Source: CAYFPO01 sp964345035 (lineage in GTDB: Bacteria; Fidelibacterota; Marinisomatia; SCGC-AAA003-L08; GCA-002704045). Taken from it: DNA of 23,324 nt. The stretch is from assembly GCA_964345035.1 (NCBI GenBank), contig CAYFPO010000029.1, positions 1-23,324 on the forward strand, given 5' to 3'. Below the pieces are notes generated by a model that was not told where the DNA came from, ran no database searches, and saw nothing but the letters and a program-made list of their open reading frames with translations. Each line of letters opens with the position of its first letter. Positions within the stretch are counted from its first letter, which is position 1. Shown here piece by piece: positions 7,821 to 15,224 of the stretch. Made by a program: the position numbers and the translations under genes.

Positions 7821-7833
7821 GAAATTTATCTCA
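7812..7833. promoter_or_regulatory. Inverted repeat after the feo operon, related to the fur operator
   Basis: GATAAAT (7812-7818) pairs with ATTTATC (7824-7830). The overlapping half-sites TGAGA (7818-7822) and TCTCA (7829-7833) repeat the half-sites of the fur palindrome but with a 6-nt rather than a 5-nt spacer. It sits at the end of the feo operon and 34 nt before lepA. It may be a weak hairpin terminator or a second regulator site. No T-run follows. Confidence 0.35.
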
Positions 7834-7866
7834 ATATTTAAAATAACATAGATTTAATTTTTCCAC

Positions 7867-9669
7867 TTGAATAATACACTCATTCGCAATTTTTGTATAA
7901 TTGCACATATAGATCACGGGAAATCAACATTAGCAGACCGGCTTTTGGAAATGACATCAACCATTTCAAAAAAAGAAATGCAGAACCAAGTCTTAGATGA
8001 TATGGACTTGGAACGTGAACGGGGAATAACCATCAAATCACATCCCATTCAGATGGAATACAATCATACTGATAATATATCATATACCCTGAATTTAATA
8101 GATACACCGGGGCATGTAGATTTTACTTATGAAGTATCCAGAAGTTTGGCAGCCTGTGAAGGTGCACTACTCCTCGTTGATGCATCCCAGGGTGTGGAAG
8201 CACAAACCGTGAGTAATGCGTATTTGGCAATTGACAATGAGCTTAAAATTATTCCCGTAATAAACAAAATTGATATGCATAATGCAGATGTTGAATCCGC
8301 AAAAAGTCAAATCATAGATCTCCTCGGTTGTACAGAAGATCAAATAATTTCTATCAGTGCAAAAGAAGGAATTGGAATACAAAACATTCTGGATGCAATA
8401 ATCCAATACATCCCTTCTCCTAAAATTTCTACTGAGTCCTGTAACAGAGGTTTAATTTTTGATTCTACGTTTGACCAATACAGAGGAGTTATTCCCTATG
8501 TTAGGATGTATGACGGTTATCTCGAAAAGGGAATGACCGCACAATATTTTTCCAATGGTATCACCCATGAGATTGCTGAGGTTGGCATACTCAAAATGAA
8601 GAAAGTACCGGTAAAAAAACTTGAAGCGGGAAATGTGGGTTATATAATCACTAATTTGAAAAATGTACAGCAAATTCAGGTAGGAGATACGGTAACCACT
8701 ACAAAATCTACTGCAGAAAAACCGCTTGAAGGATATCGCCCCATAAAGCCGATGGTTTTTAGTGGATTATACCCAATTGATTCGAATTTTTATGAAGATC
8801 TTCGATTAAGCCTCGAAAAACTTCAATTAAATGATTCTGCACTGTCATTTGAACCAAATACTTCGGTAGCACTTGGATTTGGTTTCAGGTGTGGATTTTT
8901 AGGCCCCCTTCATATGGAAATTGTTCAGGAAAGGTTAGAACGTGAGTTTAATCTGGATTTAATTACTACCTCTCCAAATGTTCAATATAAACTACAATTA
9001 AGGAATGGGGATGAATTAACAATTGACAATCCTGCTGAATTACCGGAATCTGGTGATGTTGAATCATTTTTGGAACCCTATATTCAGGCAGAGATTATTA
9101 TACCGTCTGAGTATATTGGTGCTATTATGAAATTAGCTGTATCAAAAAGAGCGGTTTTCAAATCAACCCATTATTTATCTGAACAAAAAGTTCAGCTAGT
9201 ATTTGAAATTCCATTTGGTGAAGTGATTTATGATTTCTTCGATCAATTAAAATCAGTTTCAAGAGGATATGCTTCTCTGGATTATGACTTCCTTGAATAT
9301 CGTCCCGGAAAATTACAGAGATTGGATATATTGATTGCCGGCGACCTTGTGGATGCATTAAGTGTAATTGTCCATGAAAGCAATGCATTTACACAAGGAA
9401 AGGCATTATGCAAAAAATTAAAGGAAGTTATTCACAGACAGCAATTTGAAGTTCCAATTCAAGCGGCAGTGGGTAGAAAAATCATAGCAAGAGAAACGGT
9501 TCGAGCTCTCAGGAAAAATGTAACTGCTAAATGCTATGGTGGTGATATAACGAGAAAAAGAAAACTTCTTGAAAAGCAGAAAGCAGGGAAAAAACGCATG
9601 AAACAGATTGGAAAAGTAGAACTCCCTCAGGAAGCATTTTTGGCAATTCTGAATGTGGACAATGATTAG
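7867..9669 (+). CDS. lepA: Elongation factor 4 (LepA)
   Basis: LepA is a ribosome-associated GTPase implicated in translation quality and initiation. The 600 aa match the family. G1 is AHIDHGKST (13-21), the switch I region is ERERGITIK (49-57), G3 is DTPGHVDF (79-86) and G4 is NKID (133-136). EF-G-like domains follow, and then the LepA-specific C-terminal domain with GGDITRKRKLLEKQKAGKKR. The start is TTG. An in-frame TAA at 7855-7857 leaves only three codons upstream, and the next residues already match the conserved N-terminus (IRNFxIIAHIDHGKST), so TTG is essentially forced. It has no Shine-Dalgarno. It opens a 14-gene run in which no intergenic gap exceeds 18 nt. Confidence 0.96.
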   Translation: MNNTLIRNFCIIAHIDHGKSTLADRLLEMTSTISKKEMQNQVLDDMDLERERGITIKSHPIQMEYNHTDNISYTLNLIDTPGHVDFTYEVSRSLAACEGALLLVDASQGVEAQTVSNAYLAIDNELKIIPVINKIDMHNADVESAKSQIIDLLGCTEDQIISISAKEGIGIQNILDAIIQYIPSPKISTESCNRGLIFDSTFDQYRGVIPYVRMYDGYLEKGMTAQYFSNGITHEIAEVGILKMKKVPVKKLEAGNVGYIITNLKNVQQIQVGDTVTTTKSTAEKPLEGYRPIKPMVFSGLYPIDSNFYEDLRLSLEKLQLNDSALSFEPNTSVALGFGFRCGFLGPLHMEIVQERLEREFNLDLITTSPNVQYKLQLRNGDELTIDNPAELPESGDVESFLEPYIQAEIIIPSEYIGAIMKLAVSKRAVFKSTHYLSEQKVQLVFEIPFGEVIYDFFDQLKSVSRGYASLDYDFLEYRPGKLQRLDILIAGDLVDALSVIVHESNAFTQGKALCKKLKEVIHRQQFEVPIQAAVGRKIIARETVRALRKNVTAKCYGGDITRKRKLLEKQKAGKKRMKQIGKVELPQEAFLAILNVDND

Positions 9670-10504
9670 AAGATTTTTATTAATGGTCAATGTTTTATTT
9701 GTAATTGGTTTATCTAATGATAATCCAATGACCAGCTTTATCATTGGTTTCTGGCCGGAATATGACCACCCCGGTGTTTTGGTGTCTCTTCAAATTCAAT
9801 CAGACACAACCAAATTACCATTTTCATTTAATTTAGTAGTACCTGAAAATGTGAAAATGGTGATAGAAACCTATATGATTGATGGAGAACAAAAATCAAA
9901 ACCTGTAGAGTTGATATCAAGGGATGGTAATTTTTTACTCCCGGTTACACTAACAAATCAAAATTATTATGCTCAATTTTATTTCAATCCATTTACAAAT
10001 AACGCTGAAAGAGAAATGAATTTTAATTTACAGGCGGACATTGATATCTCCAATTATTTTGTAGTAATACAAAAACATATTTCTGATACCGAATTTATGA
10101 CAAATTTAATAAATGTGGAATCAATCACTGATGAATTTGGATTAACCTACCTTAGGAGTAAATTTGATCATTTGCCCGCAGGCACCAATCAACTGATCCA
10201 AATAAAATATAATAATACTGAAAACATCACCACCATGGATATATTGAATAATATTTTCTCCGAAATGGAACACAATCATGGGGAACATTCTGGGAATACT
10301 GAAATATTAACTAAATATAAAAAGGATAAAAATTATATCTTGTTAATTTCCTCTGTAATGACGATTCTGATTATTATTGGTGTTGTGTTTTTAAACAGAA
10401 ATACGAAGAAAGTGGATTATTTTATTTATTGTGGTGATTGTGGTGAAAAAATAATTATTTCAAGTAAATTTTGTAGAAAATGTGGAGGTAAAATTGTATC
10501 CTGA
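9662..10504 (+). CDS. Uncharacterised exported protein with C-terminal membrane helix and zinc ribbon
   Basis: I do not recognise a named function. From the ATG at 9662 it has 280 aa; an ATG at 9653 adds three residues before the signal. Residues 1-20 form a signal peptide or anchor. An extracytoplasmic, beta-rich region (about 22-200) opens with FWPEYDHPGVLV. A His-rich patch, EHNHGEH (His204, 206, 209), is followed by a membrane helix at about 225-244 and a C-terminal zinc ribbon with Cys257/260 and Cys271/274 in CGDCG...CRKCG. The predicted topology is periplasmic domain, membrane, cytoplasmic zinc ribbon. From memory, 'EYDRPGVLV'-type proteins with zinc-ribbon tails occur in Chloroflexota and other uncultured lineages without an assigned role. 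It overlaps lepA by 8 nt, and lgt starts inside its 3' end. Confidence 0.7.
   Translation: MIRRFLLMVNVLFVIGLSNDNPMTSFIIGFWPEYDHPGVLVSLQIQSDTTKLPFSFNLVVPENVKMVIETYMIDGEQKSKPVELISRDGNFLLPVTLTNQNYYAQFYFNPFTNNAEREMNFNLQADIDISNYFVVIQKHISDTEFMTNLINVESITDEFGLTYLRSKFDHLPAGTNQLIQIKYNNTENITTMDILNNIFSEMEHNHGEHSGNTEILTKYKKDKNYILLISSVMTILIIIGVVFLNRNTKKVDYFIYCGDCGEKIIISSKFCRKCGGKIVS
10484..10488 (+). promoter_or_regulatory. Shine-Dalgarno deciding the lgt start
   Basis: GGAGG lies 5 nt ahead of a TTG at 10494. This favours TTG at 10494 over the in-frame GTG at 10482, which would put the GGAGG inside the coding sequence. The resulting N-terminus YPEILHIGP fits Lgt proteins. Confidence 0.7.
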
Positions 10505-11315
10505 AATATTACACATAGGACCAATTGTAATTTCATCTTTTGGAGTGATGATGGTTGCAGCATTTTTATTCTGTAATTTCCTGTTAAAAAAAGAAATGAT
10601 TCACTCAGGAATGGATGGAATTATTGCTGATGAATTGACCATGCGTGCAGCTATCGGTGGAATTTTGGGTGCTAAAATCTATTACATAATCGAAAATATA
10701 CCGAATGGTTCACTGGGAGATACAATGAATGGAATTGTAAATATGATTGCTGGAATATTTACATTGTCCGGATCACGAATTGCAGAAGGAATTCAATATA
10801 TTGGAGCAGGGTTGGTGTTTTACGGTGGATTGATTGGTGGTATGCTGGCGATTACTATGTATCTGCATCAGAAAAATTTAAGGTGGTTAACAATAGCGGA
10901 CTGGGTAGCACCCTATCTGGCTCTTGGACATGCAATTGGCAGGATCGGTTGTTTTCTGGTGGGGGATGACTATGGTAAACCTACTGATAGCTGGATTGGG
11001 ATTGCATTCCCGAACGGTATTCCCCCGACTACTGTACCAGTATATCCAACTCAATTATTCGAGATGGGAGCATATTTTCTGATTTTTCTGTACTTAAGAA
11101 TGAACCGTAAAAACTCGTCTATTCCAGGGATTTTGATGTTCCGTTATATGTTCCTGGTTGGGATTGCCAGATTCTTAATTGAGTTCATACGCACAAATCC
11201 TGCTTATATCTTAGGATTATCAGGTGCACAGATAATTTCAATTATTTTGATGCTTGTTGGTGCAGGGTTTTACTTTATAAAAAAGCGTGAATTAAGTACT
11301 GTTAATCCTGATTAG
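10494..11315 (+). CDS. lgt: Prolipoprotein diacylglyceryl transferase
   Basis: Lgt attaches diacylglycerol from phosphatidylglycerol to the lipobox cysteine of prelipoproteins in the inner membrane. The protein (273 aa from the TTG) has about seven hydrophobic helices. It carries the Lgt signature as HAIGRIGCFLVGDDYG, the upstream GLVFYGGLIGG motif, and VPVYPTQLFE. By recollection of the E. coli enzyme, the signature Arg (Arg143) is kept, while E. coli His103 and Asn146 are Tyr and Cys here. The GRxGCF form is common outside Proteobacteria. The start overlaps the preceding gene by 11 nt. A lipoprotein gene follows two genes downstream, which fits a lipoprotein-related operon, although Lgt serves the whole cell. 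Confidence 0.93.
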   Translation: MYPEILHIGPIVISSFGVMMVAAFLFCNFLLKKEMIHSGMDGIIADELTMRAAIGGILGAKIYYIIENIPNGSLGDTMNGIVNMIAGIFTLSGSRIAEGIQYIGAGLVFYGGLIGGMLAITMYLHQKNLRWLTIADWVAPYLALGHAIGRIGCFLVGDDYGKPTDSWIGIAFPNGIPPTTVPVYPTQLFEMGAYFLIFLYLRMNRKNSSIPGILMFRYMFLVGIARFLIEFIRTNPAYILGLSGAQIISIILMLVGAGFYFIKKRELSTVNPD

Positions 11316-11318
11316 CGT

Positions 11319-12200
11319 GTGGAAGATGTAAACTGTATCATTTGCGGAACATCCCAATTTATTTCAGCTAATAAAGTAAGTGACCGCTTAGATTCTGGTT
11401 CAGCCGAAAAATTTCAGATTGTCCATTGTATTTGTGGTTTTATTTTTCTAAACCCACGCCCTGATGAATCAGAAATCGGTCAATATTATAACCACCCTGA
11501 TTATGATCCACATTCTGGAGAACCAGGGAATATATTTAATACTATCTATAGATTAGTTCAATCCTATTCATTCCGGAAAAAACTTAAATTGATCAAAAAA
11601 TTCTGTGGACACTCTGGAATATTAATTGATGTAGGTGGCGGTAGAGGTGAATTTTGCCAATTTATGTCTGATTCCGGTTGGAAATCAATATTGCAGGATC
11701 AATCGGAAAAAGCATTGACACATGCAAAATCAATTGGTATAAAGGTTACAAAAACTTTAGAAAATTTGAATCCAGACGAAACTATTGATCTATTCACATT
11801 TTGGCATTCATTGGAACATATCCATAAAATATCAGATACATTAAATATGGTAAATACAATATTAAAACCAAATGGTTATGTAATTATTGCAGTCCCAAAT
11901 AATAACGCTATGGATAAAACATTTTATAAGGATAATTGGGCACCCTGGGATGCTCCACGGCATTTATATCACTTTACAAAAGAAACATTGACCAAATTAC
12001 TCCAAAAACATAATTTTAATCCGGTATATTGGAGATCCATACCGCAGGATACTCCCTATAATATACTCCTGAGCATGGAGAATAAAGGGGTAAATTCAAT
12101 GTTTAAGGGACTTTTTGTATTATTGTATTCATGGATGGCAACCTACTTAAAAGGAATAGAATATTCTTCATCATTGTTGGTAGTATGCAAAAAACAATAG
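11319..12200 (+). CDS. Class I SAM-dependent methyltransferase with N-terminal Cys motif
   Basis: The 293-aa protein has an N-terminal metal-binding-like element (CIIC at 6-9 and CIC at 37-39) followed by FLNPRPDESEIGQYY. A Methyltransf_23-type Rossmann fold follows, with the SAM motif DVGGGRGEF at 104-112 and later FWHSLEHIH and the characteristic APRHLYHFT. Proteins of this layout often lie in polysaccharide or lipid glycan loci, and here rmlD and glycosyltransferases lie downstream. The acceptor is unknown. The start is GTG 3 nt after the lgt stop, with no Shine-Dalgarno. The C-terminus has a hydrophobic stretch (KGLFVLLYSWMATYL) that could touch the membrane. Confidence 0.82.
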   Translation: MEDVNCIICGTSQFISANKVSDRLDSGSAEKFQIVHCICGFIFLNPRPDESEIGQYYNHPDYDPHSGEPGNIFNTIYRLVQSYSFRKKLKLIKKFCGHSGILIDVGGGRGEFCQFMSDSGWKSILQDQSEKALTHAKSIGIKVTKTLENLNPDETIDLFTFWHSLEHIHKISDTLNMVNTILKPNGYVIIAVPNNNAMDKTFYKDNWAPWDAPRHLYHFTKETLTKLLQKHNFNPVYWRSIPQDTPYNILLSMENKGVNSMFKGLFVLLYSWMATYLKGIEYSSSLLVVCKKQ

Positions 12201-13153
12201 GGATATTATTTATAATGTTCAGTGTTAGCTGCAGACTGTTGCCTAATGCACAGGGAGAAATAAATCAGATAAATATTCTCTCTTCTCCCGAAGACAGAGT
12301 ATTGATCGAAGGAATAATTGAAAAATACTTCAGTGAAAAAATCCATACACCCCAACCTGAAAATCTATTTGAATTAAATTGGGTTGATCCCTGGGAGACT
12401 GAATTATGGGAAAATAGTTTTAATATTATACTCATATCACTGCAGTTCCCGGAAGATTCTACAGGTGACTATTTTTCTGATCGTTTCCGTCAAGCATCTA
12501 ATACAAAAGAACCAATGTTTTTAAGAAATGATGTTTACGCAAAGGACCAGTTATTTTTCAATATTCAAGCGCAGGATATTATCCAATTCCGGGAACTTTT
12601 TGAAGTTAAATCGAGATGGATATTTACAGAAATAAAACAAGCCTATCATAACCGTTTACAATCTATTGTATATTCAAAAGGATTAAACATTGAGCTAATG
12701 GAAAAAATTCAATTAGATTTTGGGTTTTCGATGAAAATCCAGCAAGATTTCATCATAGTAGATGAAAACCGAGAGGAGTCATTCATTTGGCTTGGACGTG
12801 GACATCCATATCGATGGTTAACAATACATAAATTGAGCAGGGAGGAAGTTACCAATAATCAATTTTGGGAGATATTTTTACAACGTATTTCTACTACCAT
12901 GCCGCAAATATCCATTAGTGAATATTACAGATCTATAACGGAAATCCAGCATATTGATCAAAACATTTCGGTGTTAAGGGGTATTTATGATCATCGAGAA
13001 AGTAATTCCGGTGGTCCATTTTTTTCATATATTATTAAAGATTCAGATTCTGATGATATGTATCTTATTAGTGGTTATGTAAATTATCCCGGTCATAAAA
13101 AACTAAATCTGTTAAATCAATTGGAAATTTTAGCACAATCCATAAAATTTTAA
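12185..13153 (+). CDS. DUF4837-like lipoprotein
   Basis: The 322-aa protein begins at an ATG overlapping the methyltransferase by 16 nt. A longer ORF from 12131 adds 18 residues that would spoil the signal peptide. Residues 1-15 form a short signal sequence ending in a weak lipobox, SVS-Cys16, so it is probably lipidated. The body matches, from memory, the DUF4837 pattern of Bacteroidota lipoproteins. It has an early segment with INQINILSSPEDR, a region of EPMFLRNDVYAKDQLFF type, a helical middle, and then GFSMKIQQDFIIVDE followed by FIWLGRGHPYRWLTIHKL. Function of that family is unknown. Its place in the lgt operon is consistent with lipid modification. Confidence 0.65.
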   Translation: MQKTIGILFIMFSVSCRLLPNAQGEINQINILSSPEDRVLIEGIIEKYFSEKIHTPQPENLFELNWVDPWETELWENSFNIILISLQFPEDSTGDYFSDRFRQASNTKEPMFLRNDVYAKDQLFFNIQAQDIIQFRELFEVKSRWIFTEIKQAYHNRLQSIVYSKGLNIELMEKIQLDFGFSMKIQQDFIIVDENREESFIWLGRGHPYRWLTIHKLSREEVTNNQFWEIFLQRISTTMPQISISEYYRSITEIQHIDQNISVLRGIYDHRESNSGGPFFSYIIKDSDSDDMYLISGYVNYPGHKKLNLLNQLEILAQSIKF

Positions 13154-13162
13154 TAAAGAAAT

Positions 13163-13167
13163 GAGGT
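13163..13167 (+). promoter_or_regulatory. Shine-Dalgarno for the purE TTG start
   Basis: GAGGT lies 4 nt ahead of the TTG at 13172, in the 18-nt interval after the lipoprotein gene. It supports this non-ATG start. Confidence 0.55.
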
Positions 13168-13171
13168 ATAA

Positions 13172-13630
13172 TTGAATAAAGTTGCAGTATTGATAGGCAG
13201 TGAAACAGACAAGCCAATTATAATGGCGGCTGATCCCTATTTTAATTATTTCGGAATTAATTGGGAATTACATGTTCTTTCAGCCCATCGGAATCCGGAT
13301 GAAGTGGCTATATTTGCAAGAGATGCTAAAGAAAATGGATACAGCATATTGATCGGTGCGGCGGGAATGGCGGCACATCTTGCGGGAGTATTAAAAGCAC
13401 ACACAATTTTACCTGTTATTGGGATACCATTACCGGGAGGAATACAAGATGGATTGGATTCATTAATGAGCACTCTGCAGATGCCAAAAGGTGTTCCTGT
13501 TGCAACCGTTACTGTTGGAAAAGCAGGTGCAATCAATGCAGCAGTATTATCTGCAGAAATACTTGGATTACAGGATGACAGTATTTCAGAAAAACTAAAA
13601 TCATTTAAGTCTTCAGGATGTAAATTGTAA
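13172..13630 (+). CDS. purE: N5-carboxyaminoimidazole ribonucleotide mutase (PurE)
   Basis: PurE converts N5-CAIR to CAIR in de novo purine synthesis. The 152-aa protein shows the phosphate-binding IGSETD (8-13), the active-site SAHRNPDEV with His39, AAHLAGV, and MPKGVPVATV followed by GKAGAINAA. It resembles class I PurE, which normally works with PurK, but no purK is in the window. Two loops differ from the E. coli form: GAAGM replaces AGAGG before AAHL, and IPLPGGIQDGLDSL replaces VPVQSAALSGVDSL. The TTG start is supported by GAGGT upstream and by the conserved N-terminal strand. The stop overlaps rmlD as TAATG. Confidence 0.92.
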   Translation: MNKVAVLIGSETDKPIIMAADPYFNYFGINWELHVLSAHRNPDEVAIFARDAKENGYSILIGAAGMAAHLAGVLKAHTILPVIGIPLPGGIQDGLDSLMSTLQMPKGVPVATVTVGKAGAINAAVLSAEILGLQDDSISEKLKSFKSSGCKL

Positions 13631-14514
13631 TGAATAAAAAAATCCTCGTTACCGGTGCTGGCGGGCAATTGGGCAGATCTCTGGTAGCTGGATTATCTGG
13701 TAGCTATTCAGTCATACCAACTGTTCATAAAAAAGATAGAGGATTACCGTTTAAGGTAGAATTATTAAATATTACAGAACCAGAAAATGTAAAAGATGTA
13801 ATGGGAGTATATTCTCCGGATATTGTAATAAACTGTGCTGCAATGACAAATGTAGATTTATGTGAGAATAATCATTCAGATGCTTGGGAAATAAATGTCA
13901 CTGGCCTGGATAATATTATCAAATTTACCGGGAAGGATACATTAATAATTCAAATTTCAACAGATTATGTATTTGATGGAGAGAACGGACCATATTCTGA
14001 AAATGATCCAACATTTCCAGTCAATTATTATGGCAGGTCAAAATTAGCCGCAGAAAATTTGTTAATTGGATCACAAAGAAAACATCTCATACTCAGACCG
14101 AATGTACTCTATAGTTCAGATTTGAGTATGAAAAACTTTTTTTCCTGGGTATTCTGGTCCTTATCAGAAAACACTGAAATACAAGTAGTTTCGGATCAGA
14201 CCAGTAATCCCACTTGGACAAGCATGTTCAGCGATGTTATACGGGATTGTATAATGCTTAATTGTGAAGGCATTTATCATTTTGGCAGTGAAAATTTTCT
14301 CAGTAGATTTGACTTTGCCCTGGAAATTGCACATGTATTTAATTTTACCAGTGACCTCATAACAGATATAAAAACAAATGAATTAGATCAATTAGCAAAA
14401 CGGCCTGTAAATAGCGGATTAATTACACAAAAATTGGAAGAAGAAACAGGTGTTAACATTTTATCAACTGAACACTGCCTACATAAAATTAAAACTACAT
14501 TATCTTTAAAATGA
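13630..14514 (+). CDS. rfbD: SDR-family sugar nucleotide reductase, RmlD-type (dTDP-4-dehydrorhamnose reductase)
   Basis: RmlD makes dTDP-L-rhamnose from the 4-keto sugar in the last step of that pathway. The 294-aa protein has the nucleotide-binding TGAGGQLG (8-15), DIVINCAAMTNVD, the STDYVFDG motif (110-117) with PYSENDP, and the catalytic YGRSK (Tyr134, Lys138). All are typical of RmlD and of the related MAT2B-like reductases. rmlA, rmlB and rmlC are not nearby, so the precise product is less sure than the fold. It overlaps purE by one base and the next gene by four (ATGA), which indicates translational coupling. Confidence 0.82.
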   Translation: MNKKILVTGAGGQLGRSLVAGLSGSYSVIPTVHKKDRGLPFKVELLNITEPENVKDVMGVYSPDIVINCAAMTNVDLCENNHSDAWEINVTGLDNIIKFTGKDTLIIQISTDYVFDGENGPYSENDPTFPVNYYGRSKLAAENLLIGSQRKHLILRPNVLYSSDLSMKNFFSWVFWSLSENTEIQVVSDQTSNPTWTSMFSDVIRDCIMLNCEGIYHFGSENFLSRFDFALEIAHVFNFTSDLITDIKTNELDQLAKRPVNSGLITQKLEEETGVNILSTEHCLHKIKTTLSLK

Positions 14515-15224
14515 ATCCTCTCATAATTTCACCAACATACAATGAGGGAAAAAACATCTCTGATCTGATAAAGAAACTACGAAATGCAGTCCCTAATTCT
14601 CATATTTTAATAATTGATGATAACTCACCGGATGGTACGGGAGAGTTAGTTAAAGAGATAATGACGAAAGAACCAAATATTTTCCTTATTGAGAGGGAAG
14701 GAAAATTAGGACTTGGAACTGCATATTGCACCGGATTCAAGTGGGCATTGGAAAAAGGATATGATAAGATTGTTCAAATTGATGCGGATTTATCTCACAA
14801 TCCGGATGACATTCCAAAATTACTGGAAGCGTCAGAAAAATATGACCTGATATTAGGAAGTCGATATAAAACGGGTGTGAATGTGGTCCACTGGCCAATG
14901 AGAAGACTTCTGTTAAGTTATTTTGCAAATATTTACGCCAAAATTTTAACAGGGCTTCCCGTAAAGGATGCAACTGGAGGATTTAAATGTTATCGAAAAA
15001 AAGTTCTGGAATCAATTGATTTAAATAAGATTAACTCTGAAGGATATTCTTTCCAAATTGAAACCACATTTTTAGCTTGGAGAAAAGGATTTTCTATCTG
15101 TGAAATTCCCATAATTTTTAATGACCGAACAGTAGGTCAATCAAAAATGACACGAAAAATCATTTATGAAGCCGTATGGGTAGTGTTGAAACTGAGATTA
15201 AAAAGATTGGTTGGTGCAGTTTAA
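14511..15224 (+). CDS. Polyprenol monophosphomannose synthase-like GT2 (Dpm1/Ppm1 family)
   Basis: Members of this family transfer mannose or another hexose from a nucleotide sugar to a polyprenyl phosphate at the inner membrane. The 237-aa protein carries IISPTYNEGKNISDLI at the N-terminus, IIDDNSPDGTGELV, the metal-binding DAD in QIDADLSHNP, GSRYKTG, and KDATGGFKCYRKKVL. It ends with GYSFQIETTFLAWRKG and NDRTVGQSKM. It lacks the extra C-terminal membrane domain of longer homologues. The sugar donor is not readable from sequence. It overlaps rmlD by ATGA and the next glycosyltransferase gene by TAATG, which suggests that both glycosyltransferases serve one glycan or lipid-sugar product. Confidence 0.87.
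   Translation: MNPLIISPTYNEGKNISDLIKKLRNAVPNSHILIIDDNSPDGTGELVKEIMTKEPNIFLIEREGKLGLGTAYCTGFKWALEKGYDKIVQIDADLSHNPDDIPKLLEASEKYDLILGSRYKTGVNVVHWPMRRLLLSYFANIYAKILTGLPVKDATGGFKCYRKKVLESIDLNKINSEGYSFQIETTFLAWRKGFSICEIPIIFNDRTVGQSKMTRKIIYEAVWVVLKLRLKRLVGAV

Noticed and set aside
10482..10493. GTG at 10482 as lgt start
   Set aside because: The GGAGG needed for initiation would lie inside the coding sequence, and the TTG at 10494 has it at a good distance.
13246..13668. 140-aa minus-strand frame over purE
   Set aside because: Antisense shadow of purE and the start of rmlD; no family pattern and no upstream signal.
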